Positions 51,115 to 61,609 of a DNA stretch of 64,000 bases are shown here, in pieces. Under the pieces are notes generated by a model. The model was not told the origin of the DNA, searched no databases, and worked only from the letters and a program-made list of their open reading frames with translations. The DNA is from Sipunculus nudus. Its lineage: Eukaryota > Annelida > Sipuncula > Golfingiida > Sipunculidae. The DNA lies in assembly GCA_026874595.1 (NCBI GenBank), contig CM049322.1, forward strand, positions 20,401,400 to 20,465,399, written 5' to 3'. The position numbers and the translations under genes were made by a program. The stretch's first letter is position 1. The number at the start of each line of letters is the position of its first letter.

Positions 51115-51490
51115 CTTCAGTCTCTTTATTATTGGAACACTGTTTCCATATTTCTGGCACAATTGGGCGAATATTTTATCAGTTAGACATACATCATACA
51201 TGAATTACTTATACAACATCATAACATAATACAACAACATACAACATAACAATTAAATAATAATGGCACCGTAAGATTTGAGATGCAACGGAAATCTAAT
51301 TGAATGAAATCAAGACCGGGTCCGGGCGAGGTTATTTGGGTTGAACCCTTACAAACTCCCACACGCATGCGGATTTCCATTTGTATTTAATGCAACGCGT
51401 TAGGGGTAGCGCCTTATTACCTAGATGTTAGTGTATTATTTGACTTGTAATAAAACATTCCTTTTAAAACATGCTTTCTTTAATTTATTT

Positions 51491-54028
51491 TCATTGATCA
51501 GTCCCTGCAGCTTCACATATTTTTTGAATATTCGTATTCGATGTGGAATTAGTCGAGCTCCTAGACCTTAGAACTGACCATTGCTTCGATTTCTCTTTGA
51601 CAGCGTAACGTATCCGAACTGTACACATCGATCCAAGCGCCAGAAAGAAACCCTGAGAAGCATTCAATATAACAGCAAGAAAGTCCAGCGCAATGTGCCT
51701 CCCAACTTCTGCTATAATAAACATAACCCACGATACTCCCATCAGTACGAACAGGTTTAAATATAGAGGAATATTAAAGCTAGTTTTGTCTGTCTTTCTG
51801 TTGATACTTGATCTTGATCTGCACAAATACACAATTGCCAACATGAACATAAAGATGTTCACCAAAAGAGCGGCAGCAATAGGTGTTATGAAGAAAACAA
51901 TCAGAGAATATTTCTGTGAAATCCAACAAACATGAATACCATACTGCGGTCGAAAGGTCTCTGCTTTTGCTGTGTGGTTCACAATAATAGCAATTGCTAC
52001 AATTATAGATGGAGTTCCCCATGAAAATAATGAACTGTAGAGAAAAGAGCTCCGTCGGTCACTAACCTTAGATAAATTAGCACTCAGCCAAAGCATGTGT
52101 AAAATACCCACAGCGACCGACGACATCCAGGCGAACATAGCAAGGAAGGACCAGTGCATGAACACGCCGATTATGTAGCAAAACGTGTGACCTTTAGCCA
52201 TGTATGGGAAAATCAGCAAACATATTAAAACAAGACACATTGAAATGGCCAAACTGGTTTGCACACGGCCCGCTGACTGCCAGAACTCCTTCAACAGGAA
52301 GTGAAATATGATGCGCACGCTTAGGGAAATGATTGACAAAGATAACAAACAAATAGTTAAAATTCCAAGTGCCCCCTTGTCATTTTCAATATATTCCGTC
52401 ACTTCTCGACACACCATTGCCGAACCATTTTGTATGTAAAATCGAGGTTTCCTAAATACCCGCTCTGATTTGTTCAGAATAAGAAAACTCTCATTAAACA
52501 GGATGAATTCAGACGGTTGGTATGCTAAGTATGTACAATTTACCATAAAATTGAATGTCACGTTCAGATTTTGTTCCTTAGGCAAACCAAGTTCAGGGAG
52601 ATGATCTCGAAGTATGCGGGTAACGTTATATCTCATGGCAGCTATGAAATCCTCCTCTGAATTCTTACTAATGTGCATTGTGACTGTGAGTCCTAATGAA
52701 GCATTCCTGATGCCGTCTGATGTAATGTACACATTGTGATCCGTAGTATTTTCAATTACTTCTTCGATATAAGAACACCTTTTACAAGTCGGATCATTGA
52801 TCCACCCTGGCGGATAGGGAGCGATAATAGGTCGACAGTCAAACTCGTCCCACTTTTGATTTTCCGGACATTCTGGCTCCGCGACCTTATTATTTCCGAC
52901 TTGAAGTCCATCAGATGGGTCGAAATTAAACACGATTTGAAATCTCGCTGTAGGCATAATTTGTGAACCACCTGGACCTGGTCGACCCACTGGACCAGGT
53001 ACGCCACTTTGACCAGGTCGTCCGCTTTGAACAGGTCGCCCGCTTTGACCAGGTCGGCCACTTTGACCAGGTCGCCCGGTTTGACCGGGTCGCCCGCTTT
53101 GACCGGGTCGGCCACTTTGACCAGGTCGCCCGCTTTGACCAGGTCGGCCACTTTGACCAGGTCGTCCGCTTTGACCGGGAAGACCTGGTGAATCATTTGG
53201 TACAGGCGGAACAGGTGCACAATGCTCACATTGTTCAGTAGATTTATCTTCACAAGCGGTACAACAAACGTTGTTGTGCATGCGCCACCCCTCGGGTTTA
53301 TAATCTTTACCAAAGCGATCACATGAATAAGAAACGTCACAAGCCGTGTGACAAATATACAATGCTTTGTTTTTACAAACGCGCAGTTTATTGTGATTTG
53401 CCGGAGGGACAAACATGACCTCACATCCTTTATCTACAAGGTCTCGTAGAGGTGAAACGGGATCTCTGCTGGTTACACTTCGTATTATATCCCCAAATTT
53501 CCCGGTACAGCCGATACTTGCATGCCAGGGTATAATCTTCCTATAATTTACGGAATTACATACCGCACATCTCACATTGGTGTAATGTAGTCCAGTAGCG
53601 CTGTCCATGACGGGGATCACACTGTATAAATTGTCCCAGGTTCTTCGACACGCCTGCTCGTTTGAGCTACATGATGACGTCATCATAGTACCACTCTGAA
53701 GTGTCGTCTTCTCACCAATGAGCTTATGAACACAAGTAGCAGAGTCTACGTCGCTGACTTTTGATATCCAATTATTTCCCATTTGCCACTGTTTCCAACA
53801 GCTCCCTTTAAAGTCACTGCAGCAGTCACCGAAGAACTTACACATATGGTCACAGGAGCACTGCTGGTTAGCGTTGATATTTACAACTGTCCCGCAACGA
53901 TTATAACAACTTCCACATAGATGTGACATATCCAAAAAAGTTGTGTTGTTCTCACATGGCAGTTGGTATGATATTCCAGATAATATTAACAGTATGAATC
54001 CTACGAGGGTCAAACTTGTCGGGAACAT
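51491..54028 (-). CDS. Somatomedin-B, collagen-stalk, Methuselah-like GPCR, intact (copy E, 845 aa)
   Basis: Probable cell-surface receptor of unknown ligand, and the longest open copy. It has a signal peptide (1-22), an SMB module (38-77, all eight cysteines present) and a Cys-rich ectodomain. A Gly-X-Y tract at residues 282-356 has about 25 triplets, mostly GRP-GQS, with one Gly to Val break. A membrane-proximal region and seven helices (about 552-802) follow. The 60 extra residues relative to copy B are entirely the stalk. The TM3-ECL2 cysteine pair and CWI motif are kept; no GPS motif is visible. In the membrane half it resembles copy B (ENDKG before TM1, DRRSSFLYSS, NHTAKAETF). The gene is a single exon with ATG in ATCACC context, an AATAAA motif just after the stop and a TATA-like element ~116 bases upstream of the ATG. 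Its last residue is Gln (AGTDQ) rather than Pro. It lies nearest the single-copy flank. Confidence 0.88.
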   Translation of the reverse strand: MFPTSLTLVGFILLILSGISYQLPCENNTTFLDMSHLCGSCYNRCGTVVNINANQQCSCDHMCKFFGDCCSDFKGSCWKQWQMGNNWISKVSDVDSATCVHKLIGEKTTLQSGTMMTSSCSSNEQACRRTWDNLYSVIPVMDSATGLHYTNVRCAVCNSVNYRKIIPWHASIGCTGKFGDIIRSVTSRDPVSPLRDLVDKGCEVMFVPPANHNKLRVCKNKALYICHTACDVSYSCDRFGKDYKPEGWRMHNNVCCTACEDKSTEQCEHCAPVPPVPNDSPGLPGQSGRPGQSGRPGQSGRPGQSGRPGQSGRPGQTGRPGQSGRPGQSGRPVQSGRPGQSGVPGPVGRPGPGGSQIMPTARFQIVFNFDPSDGLQVGNNKVAEPECPENQKWDEFDCRPIIAPYPPGWINDPTCKRCSYIEEVIENTTDHNVYITSDGIRNASLGLTVTMHISKNSEEDFIAAMRYNVTRILRDHLPELGLPKEQNLNVTFNFMVNCTYLAYQPSEFILFNESFLILNKSERVFRKPRFYIQNGSAMVCREVTEYIENDKGALGILTICLLSLSIISLSVRIIFHFLLKEFWQSAGRVQTSLAISMCLVLICLLIFPYMAKGHTFCYIIGVFMHWSFLAMFAWMSSVAVGILHMLWLSANLSKVSDRRSSFLYSSLFSWGTPSIIVAIAIIVNHTAKAETFRPQYGIHVCWISQKYSLIVFFITPIAAALLVNIFMFMLAIVYLCRSRSSINRKTDKTSFNIPLYLNLFVLMGVSWVMFIIAEVGRHIALDFLAVILNASQGFFLALGSMCTVRIRYAVKEKSKQWSVLRSRSSTNSTSNTNIQKICEAAGTDQ
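52961..53185 (-). repeat. 18-bp minisatellite coding the collagen-like stalk
   Basis: Tandem 18-bp units code GRPGQS hexapeptides, each two Gly-X-Y triplets. Copies A and D have five triplets here, B has five with a Gly to Asp break, and C has about two. E therefore gained about 20 triplets without disturbing frame. Proline in the Y position (GRP) is the site hydroxylated in true collagens, but trimerisation is not demonstrated by this. Confidence 0.85.
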
Positions 54029-54143
54029 GGTGATCCTTCAGCAAGTCTGATTGTGAAAAAAAGAATGTCGTGTTGAAAACAGGAGAATGCGGGTTTAACC
54101 GGGACTTCCCCGTGTCTTTATGTCCGCTCACAGCAGCCGTGTA

Positions 54144-54153
54144 CTTAAATATA
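54144..54153 (-). promoter_or_regulatory. Candidate TATA box of copy E
   Basis: The minus strand reads TATATTTAAG about 116 bases before the ATG at 54028, which would give a 5' UTR near 85 bases. The same motif occurs in the mirrored position upstream of the plus-strand fragment (~56168-56177). The promoter assignment is inference. Confidence 0.35.
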
Positions 54154-54699
54154 TCTGTAACGGAACTGTGACGCTATGCACGGATACAGCGGATCAGAGA
54201 GCTTGTCGCAGACATGTATACACATGATTGTGCCGGTTGACTTCCCTCATTAAAGAACAAAGGACACGTTCTCTGTCCGCTGACTGTGGCTGACTGGTGA
54301 CACGCATGACCAATTTGATGGTGGGTCCGTGGAAGACCAATTCACTATGTCCTCTAATTAACCTACTTCGTAACTGCACCACAGAGCAAACACGTTTTTG
54401 GTCGCTTTGAAACAAGGTTATGTCACAAAGTGGGGAATTTATTTGTGAAAGATAAAGTTTCGCTCACAGATCCATATAGTATATAGCATATACCAAAAAG
54501 AAACGTCGTGAGGAGAAAAAAAATGGGCATATATTATGAACTTATATTAACATTTTATGAGCCAAGATCCACGTACATCGCCACTATGCCCTCTAATACT
54601 TACAGTTAGCACGTAATAAAATAAATCGTTTGAAGTTACTTGTACATCACTTGTATTCAGTAAAAATTACCCGTTAGAAACATCCAAAATTACCCCGGA

Positions 54700-54701
<2 letters not shown>

Positions 54702-54756
<55 letters not shown>
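54702..54756. repeat. (TA)n microsatellite
   Basis: About 26 TA repeats in the left arm of the U5 inverted repeat; the mirror is at 55594-55622. Confidence 0.95.
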
Positions 54757-54760
<4 letters not shown>

Positions 54761-55080
54761 TATTAATAAATATTAGTTAACAATTTAAGATTAAATATTG
54801 ACATTTCTGACAGAATTATAAAAATCTATAGGTTTTTATAAGTTTTAATCATTTCATTAAACGTTATGAAATAATTAAAATTTTAGATAACTGAACAACT
54901 TAGAGAACACTGTATACGTTCCACGATGGTCAATTAATTTGTGCGGTCTAATTTAAAAAAATACTATCTTCCCTTGCAAGGGCAATAGTTATGTTCTTTC
55001 AGGGCCACTAGAATTTATGTAAATAAAATATGAATGTATTTATTTTACATGGATTATACAAATAATTATAATAACTAATT

Positions 55081-55285
55081 GAGGCACTCTCCGTGGCTCA
55101 GGTGGTAACGTTAGGTAGTGTCAAGAGGTGGACCAAACCGGAGAACACGGTGAAAACTACCGGTCTTGGGCAGCTAGAACCTACCATCATTGCCACGCCG
55201 GGATTCGAACGCGGGTCGGCAGCGGAGAGAGCCGAGCGTCTTACCTCTCGACTGTCAAGGTCCCCGTATAAACAATGTACAAGCC
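55081..55285 (-). mobile_element. tRNA-like SINE-type element, U5
   Basis: Fifth copy of the element. The B-box-like sequence is intact, while ATG-GCT is GTG-GCT on the plus strand. The duplicated position in all units means one ancestral insertion, not five. Confidence 0.5.
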
Positions 55286-55593
55286 TTGGAAAAATTTAAT
55301 TATAATTAAAATAATATCCAGTAATGTCCATTTTGTAAATTGTATGCATTGTGTTTGATGTGATCCAGTACAAAATGTATTAAATGTGTTATTGTATACC
55401 TTTGCAACATAAGTATTAAAAATATTGACTGGTTTATAAAAAGTGTTTTATTCTGTAGAATATTCAGATCTCTACATGGGTTTCATACATAGACGAAATG
55501 ATTAAAACTTATAAAAACCTATAGATTTTTATAATTCTGTCGGAAATGTCAATATTTAATCTTAAATTGTTAACTAGTATTTATTAATAACGT

Positions 55594-55622
<29 letters not shown>
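55594..55622. repeat. (TA)n microsatellite
   Basis: Short TA tract in the right arm of the U5 inverted repeat. Confidence 0.93.
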
Positions 55623-55624
<2 letters not shown>

Positions 55625-56295
55625 TCCGGGGTAATTTTGGATGTTTGTAACGGGTAATTTTCACTGAAAACAAGTGATGTACATGTAACTTCAAACGATT
55701 TATTTTATTACGTGCTAACTGTAAGTATTATAGGGCATACTGGCGATGTACGTGGCTCTTGGCTCATAAAATGTTAAAATAAGATCATAATATATGCCCA
55801 TTTTTTTCTCCTCACGACGTTTCTTTTTGGTATATGCTATATACTATATGGATCTGTGAGCGAAACTTTATCTTTCACAAATAAATTCCCCACTTTGTGA
55901 CATAACCTTGTTTCAAAGCGACCAAAAACGTATTTGCTCTGTGGTGCAGTTACGAAGTAGGTTAATTAGAGGACATAGTCAATTGGTCTTCCACGGACCC
56001 ACCATCAAATCGGTCATGCGTGTCACCAGTCAGCCACAGTCAGCGGACAGAGAACGTGTCCTTTGTTCTTTAATGAGGGAAGACAGCCGGCACAATCATG
56101 TGTATACATGTCTGCGACAAGCTCTCTGATCCGCTGTATCCGTGCATAGCGTCACACTTCCGTTACAGATATATTTAAGTACACGGCTGCCGTGAGCGGA
56201 CATAAAGACACGGGGAAGTCCCGGTTAAACCCGCATTCTCCTGTTTTTCAACACGACCTTCATGTTTTCACAATCAGACTTGCTGAAGGATCACC

Positions 56296-56598
56296 ATGTT
56301 CTCGACAAGTTTGACCCTCGTAGGATTCATACTGTTAATATTATCTGGAATACCATACCAACTGCCATGTGAGAACAACACAACTATTTTGGATATGTCA
56401 CATCTATGTGGAAGCTGTTATAATCGTTGTGGGAGAGTTGTAAATATCAACGCTAACCAGCAGTGCTCCTGTGACCATATGTGTAAGTTCTTCGGTGACT
56501 GCTGCAGTGACTTTAAAGGGAGCTGTTGGAAACAGTGGCAAATGGGAAATAATTGGATATCTGAAGTCAGCGACGTAGACTGCTTCTTGTGTTCATAA
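56296..56598 (+). CDS. Truncated GPCR 5' fragment that still encodes a 100-aa secreted SMB-like protein
   Basis: The ATG at 56296 in ATCACC context opens a signal peptide (~1-22) and a complete somatomedin-B module (38-77), with the CSCD and GDCC motifs intact. This is unlike the other four plus-strand fragments, which have a stop or frameshift plus a lost cysteine. A 2-base deletion after the module (SDVD) ends the frame at 56598, so no receptor can follow. It shares its upstream sequence with copy E through the inverted repeat, so a promoter could be present. It could equally be an undecayed pseudogene fragment. The receptor-like remainder is displaced by a LINE. Confidence 0.45.
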   Translation: MFSTSLTLVGFILLILSGIPYQLPCENNTTILDMSHLCGSCYNRCGRVVNINANQQCSCDHMCKFFGDCCSDFKGSCWKQWQMGNNWISEVSDVDCFLCS

Positions 56599-56618
56599 GC
56601 TCATTGGTGAGAAGACGA

Positions 56619-57674
56619 AACTGGTATAGTGATGTTTAGAAAAGTAGTAAATTGGAACTATATAGTAGTTTTAAATCAATGATTACTTTAGAGAAATATC
56701 TTATTTGTGTACCAAATAAAAAATATAGACAAGCATTAGCTCAATTAAGATGCTCAAATCATAACTTGCTAATAGAGAAGGGTAGACACATTAATATGGA
56801 TAAAGAAGAGAGAGTATGTCAGTATTGTATTAACTATGGTATAAATGAGATAGAAGATGAATATCACTTTTTGTTAAGATGTTTAATGTATGATGATTTA
56901 AGAGAAACATATTTGAAGAAAACATGTCATAATGCATCAATTGAAAATTTTTTACATATACTTCAGTCTGACAATAAAATAGAGATTTGTAAATTAGCAG
57001 CATACACTTACCATGCCTTTAGGAAGAGGGAAGCAACTATTTAGTTATAAAGTCGGTAATTAAATAAACACTCATATAATAATATTCCGATTACATATAT
57101 TCTAGAGCCAAATTATCTCTGTTTAATGTTTAAAAGTCTGCACTTTAAATTAAAAATTTTGCTGAATATATGAATACTGTATTATATAATTTTTATACTG
57201 TAACGGTTCACTGAACTGTAATAAAACTTGTTTTATATTTCCATAAAAGAGACATGCAGAGGTAAGATATCTCTAGCTATTATTTAAGTGTTTATATATT
57301 TTTCTGTTCATCTGTTTGTTTGTTTATTTGTTTACATATTTTCTATTATGTTCAATTTTTTTATATATACTGGTAAATGTTAAATATTTTCAGGCAGATA
57401 TAATGTGTGCACTGTTTATTTATAGAAAATATATGCATATGTTATTGTCAGCATTTATTTTGACAATTGTCATTTTGTTTGTATTCACTGTCTATTCTGC
57501 TTTAGAATTCTGCTTTATTTAGTTCTCTGTGTTTATACTAAGTTTGTTCATTTAACTGACTGTATTCAGATCATTTTCATTCAGTTATTAAATAAGATTG
57601 AATTATGTCAATCATGTTGGGAACTGTAGGCCCTGTGGCCATTTTTCCTGAATAAAGTTCTGTTCTGTTCTTTA
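56619..57674 (+). mobile_element. 5'-truncated LINE (non-LTR retrotransposon), ~1.06 kb
   Basis: A 13-bp target duplication GGTGAGAAGACGA flanks it (56606-56618 and 57675-57687). It encodes the tail of a LINE ORF2: the 56652-57044 frame carries the typical C-terminal pattern with SSFK, LRCSNH, a Zn-knuckle-like CQYC, and DEYHFLLRC. Upstream in the same frame a TAG lies at 56637-56639, so even this tail is broken. A 3' UTR follows, ending in AATAAAG plus short TTCTG repeats instead of a poly-A run. It landed inside the U5 truncated receptor fragment and is absent from the other units. Confidence 0.8.
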
Positions 57675-57834
57675 GGTGAGAAGACGACACTTCAGAGTGG
57701 TACTATGATGACGTCATCATGCAGCTCAAACGAGCAGGCGTGTCGAAGAACCTGGGACAGTTTATACAGTGTGATCCCAATAATTAAGCTGTTTGACGTT
57801 TGGGTTAAATTTTGGTAACAAAACTAGATTTATC
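57675..57834 (+). pseudogene. Continuation of the U5 truncated GPCR fragment after the LINE
   Basis: This resumes the receptor coding sequence (GEKTTL to SLYSVIP-like) right after the target duplication. It ends at GTGATCCC (57771-57778) and then runs into the same non-receptor tail as the other fragments. Confidence 0.75.
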
Positions 57835-58161
57835 TTGTATTTTGCTTTACCTAGTATCAGATACGTAGATAAAGGGGATTTTATACGCAATATTAGGACT
57901 GTAATTACGCTAGGACTCAATCACACAATTACATTCATGTACACACATAAATGTACCCGAATTGGTCATATAACGCTGTTATAAAAAACATGCTAAGAAA
58001 GGACGAATTTCATAAAATTTATTTTATAAAACACCAGTGATACAACTTTTGTGCTGCGTTGCATTTTCAAGTTGGAGGAACTTCCGGTCACGTGATCACT
58101 TCAGCAAAATCACGTGACTCCACAGCCGACATAAATGTTAAATGCAGTACACCTCCAAGTA

Positions 58162-58212
<51 letters not shown>

Positions 58213-58243
58213 ATATATATATTTATACATATATAATATATTA
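58162..58243. repeat. (TA)n microsatellite with TG core
   Basis: U5 version of the 7252 locus; it includes TGTGTGTG. Confidence 0.93.
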
Positions 58244-58899
58244 TTAACACACCTTAGTCAGTATACCGGTATGGGTGTGTATATTTCTATCCTGAAATCA
58301 CGATGATAAATTCCCTGATAACGCCTACTTCAGTAGGTAAAATTATATGAACAATAATATTAAGGTAACATGCACGTGGGTATTCCACGCATAAACAACT
58401 GACACTGTCATACGACGATGTAGGTATGGCAAATCGGTGCGACATTAAATTCAATGAATATTATACACAACAAGTAGCAGTAAATACAGTAGTTATATAT
58501 GTGTATAAAGAAGCATGCGATAATAAGCAAAAAAACGTCAACAACAAAAACAACGGAAAGAAGCACAACGTACATACATATGGCGCCCTCTGGTGGCGGA
58601 GGGGGTAACTAAAATCAAAACGCGCACATACATGGTATGCCCTCTATCAGCGCTGAGGGTAACTAAACACATTATCGCCATGTTAAACCAATAAGAACAC
58701 TTAAAACTTTCACACTCTTAATTTATCAAAAGTTAACAAGCAGTTATTTTGAGGACTCAGCGCTTTTTGAAGTACAATGGGGAGAGGAGTTGGCAAAGAA
58801 AACTAAAAAAAAAGAGATCATAGAATAAAATGCATTTCAAAGTATCATTAACATTATCCATAACGTTTCACTCCACTACCCGTTTATCATAGAAAGCTT

Positions 58900-58909
<10 letters not shown>

Positions 58910-58965
<56 letters not shown>
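58910..58965. repeat. (TA)n microsatellite
   Basis: U5 version of the 7975 locus, uninterrupted. Confidence 0.95.
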
Positions 58966-58968
<3 letters not shown>

Positions 58969-60868
58969 CATGTATGTTCAAATCGTATTTACAACATAGT
59001 GTACCCCAAAGGTTGACAAAGCGCTGAAGCTTTCGACACTCACACGCATACAATTGACCGAACTAAGTGAACAGCTCTTTACCTTGCCAACGGAAAGACT
59101 GAAGTACCAAGTGTCTGGGGGTCAGAGGTCACCGTCCATCATTCACAAATACTGATGAATATTTTTATAAGTAATTTTGAACTATTCTATAGGAATGTTA
59201 GACAGCTTGGGGGGGGGGCAAGTTTACATATATGTATAAACGATACTCCTGATAAACTGAGAACGTTAACTTCTCTTTCAAGCATGCGCACTGCGCGTAA
59301 CTGTCGTCTGCCGGGTTGGGTCAAGTGAACAAGCAATGCAATTTAGTTGAACGAAACGAGATACTTCCGTAATACTCCAAGGGTAACATAAGACTAAATG
59401 CTAATATCAAAGACCCGAACACTAAGTGTCAGATGACACCAACAGATGTCGCTGGTGAGTTCGGAATAGTCTGTAATAAAGAACCTTTTGAGAGCGAGTG
59501 TCACATACACAAGAAGGTCATGAAAGAGATGATGAGATGAGCAGATGAGCGGACTCGAAAAGGCTGGCCCGCAAGTACGAGCCGATCTCTGTATGACGAT
59601 GGTATGGACATAATACCATAACTACAATGAAATCACAATGATAACTGCTTAGTAATAGTGAAAATAACCTTCGAGGGAAACTGCATTAGTTTAAATCCTT
59701 GCTGGTCAGATACAGTGGATCTTGTCTGATCGACCACCTCTCTAATAAGACCATCTGTGAATTAAGACCACCTTTGGCCCTTCTTATACACAAGTTTTAA
59801 AATATATATTTTACTATATTTGGAAACAAATAAAAAAATCAAAGACAATAGGGGCTGACATACTGGCGGCCCACTTGTGTATGAATGCATCTTGAAATAC
59901 ACGAACAACTCTTAAATAATGATGAACCGACGCATTATGGCGATGATGAACAATCGTGTATGGCTATCCCTGAGCTAAAACGTTGTTATAACCTCCAAAT
60001 GATATCATATGCATAAATGTGGGGGTCGCGTGTAGAATATAATAAATTTTATCCAGGTGGGCAGAACTTCATGAAAAGATTTGTTAAGTTCTTTTTTGTC
60101 AATGTCGTTGGTGAAATGATTTATGACTTAGTGCAGCAATGTAAGAAATGCAGCATCAAACAAATATGAGCATGACCGTGACGTCACCATTATGACGTAA
60201 TGTTGACGTCACGCTAGAAATAAACTGACCGCAGCTCAAGAGAAATATGATACAGAAAAAATTCTTATGTGGGTTCTGGTGCAGAATAGTGTTATGAGCA
60301 CAAATATATTCATGAATATCATGTCAAATCAAGTATTAACCGGGATGAACTTGAGTCGGTCTCTACCCCCAGACGTCTGGAGAATACATAAATGGGACAC
60401 CACAATGACGTCATACACAGGGAATGACGCACTAAATTCATGAGCTCCATCGAGGTGGCGCCACTAGATATCTATACAAAAATATATCAGCTTTTTCTGT
60501 TAACTCGGTCCCTCTACACGACCACTCTGCAGACATTTGTGTCCTAAGTATAGTTCATAGAGAGATTCTTTACTATACATAACGAATGCGCAATGTAATA
60601 TTCAAATACATACATACCTACAAACAAACTTGCTGAACTTTACGGCTTGAAAATATAGCTTCTATAACCTTAATATATAAATAAATGAACTGCCCCAATA
60701 GCTAAATATTGAAGTTATACATGTGTAAAATATTCAATTAATGATCTGTTATCTTGAAAGATATATCTCGTAGAAACATTTTTACATAGTCGCAATGGCC
60801 ACGGCATTATTGCGCATTGCTTTCTGCGCGGGCGCCCTCTGACGCCCAATATAAGAATTAAGAACTTC

Positions 60869-61609
60869 ATCAAAACAGAAGCCTTGCTTGTGTCACTGGA
60901 ACCGTGATCATGTGGACATCTGGCCGGTTGTTCAACGCAACATGAACATGTTTCTTCCCCTGCACAAATACACGATGTCATACGTTTAGTACATCTTATT
61001 CCCGACGTTCGTTCACTGAGCATTCCTGAATTGTAGTAATGTTGACAATAGCGACAGGCGCAAGTCTAGTCCAAGCAAACAGACGGAGGTCACACTTCCG
61101 GTTCAATTCCGTCAACTCAATTGTTCGGAAAAAAAACCAACAGGTGACGTCAACTCACGTGAGATGCACGCTCATATTTCACAGCATATATCGTGACAGC
61201 TTTTATCCGTTGCACTTCAATGGAATTTGAATTGTCCACTTGGACAATTTACATGGACGTCATGTCACGTGATACCTTCTTTCGTATTTTGTCATGACTG
61301 TGTGTTATTACACACCTATGCTGCTAAATATACGAGAACTGTCAAAGTTTAATTTAGCATCTGCCACTGTTGTTATTACACGTTAGAGACAGCAGATGTC
61401 GTCCCGCTTTTGGAGTCCTTTCTCCCTGTTCTTTGAATGATACAACGCGTACCATAGATAAACAGTTACAAATATATGAACAATGTGATCCCAAGTTTAA
61501 GATGCATAAACACTTTCTAACCTGGATGGCAAGAAAAAATACAAAAAAAAGTCTGATATGCCATTCAGTGGGATGGTGTTCTTGTTCCGGTTTTTCATTG
61601 CGCATGCGC
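60869..61609. other. Unique DNA between the array and the transporter gene
   Basis: No repeat-unit similarity. It probably includes the 3' UTR of the transporter (minus strand). The open frames at 61039-61230 and 61354-61735 have no recognizable domain, and the latter overlap the transporter exon as shadows. Confidence 0.5.

Larger units (their letters stand above)
53613..57778. repeat. Long head-to-head inverted repeat, U5
   Basis: Arms are about 53613-54858 and 55494-57778, the right arm being lengthened by a 1.06-kb LINE insertion. U5 has the most complete left arm, keeping the conserved block (54660-54702) next to a (TA)n tract that U1-U4 have lost in part or whole. It is therefore probably nearest to the ancestral form. 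Confidence 0.85.
49168..60868. repeat. Tandem unit U5, right-most unit (11.7 kb)
   Basis: It carries the intact 845-aa receptor with the long collagen-like stalk and a plus-strand 5' fragment interrupted by a LINE. It keeps the ~140-bp and ~350-bp blocks that U2 and U3 lost, but has no hAT-like element (empty site near 60545). Similarity to the other units stops at about 60,868: the other units continue with sequence seen at 13130-13200, whereas U5 switches to unique DNA. Confidence 0.88.
57835..60868. other. Non-coding DNA of U5 up to the array breakpoint
   Basis: No supportable gene. It contains a perfect 10-bp E-box inverted repeat (58087-58096 with 58109-58118), (TA)n tracts, a G-run near 59210 and several TGACGTCA sites near 60179-60214 and 60406. 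Unit similarity stops at ~60868. Confidence 0.6.

Noticed and set aside
53009-53191. Regular ~18-bp repeats as a CRISPR-like array
   Set aside because: There are no unique spacers, the genome is eukaryotic, and the repeats code a continuous Gly-X-Y tract.
52756-53424. 222-codon minus-strand frame with VKADDLVKVAD-like repeats, and plus-strand frames 52963-53241 and 53009-53191 with similar repeats
   Set aside because: They are alternate-frame readings of the 18-bp minisatellite inside the intact receptor E. The real frame is the GRPGQS one.
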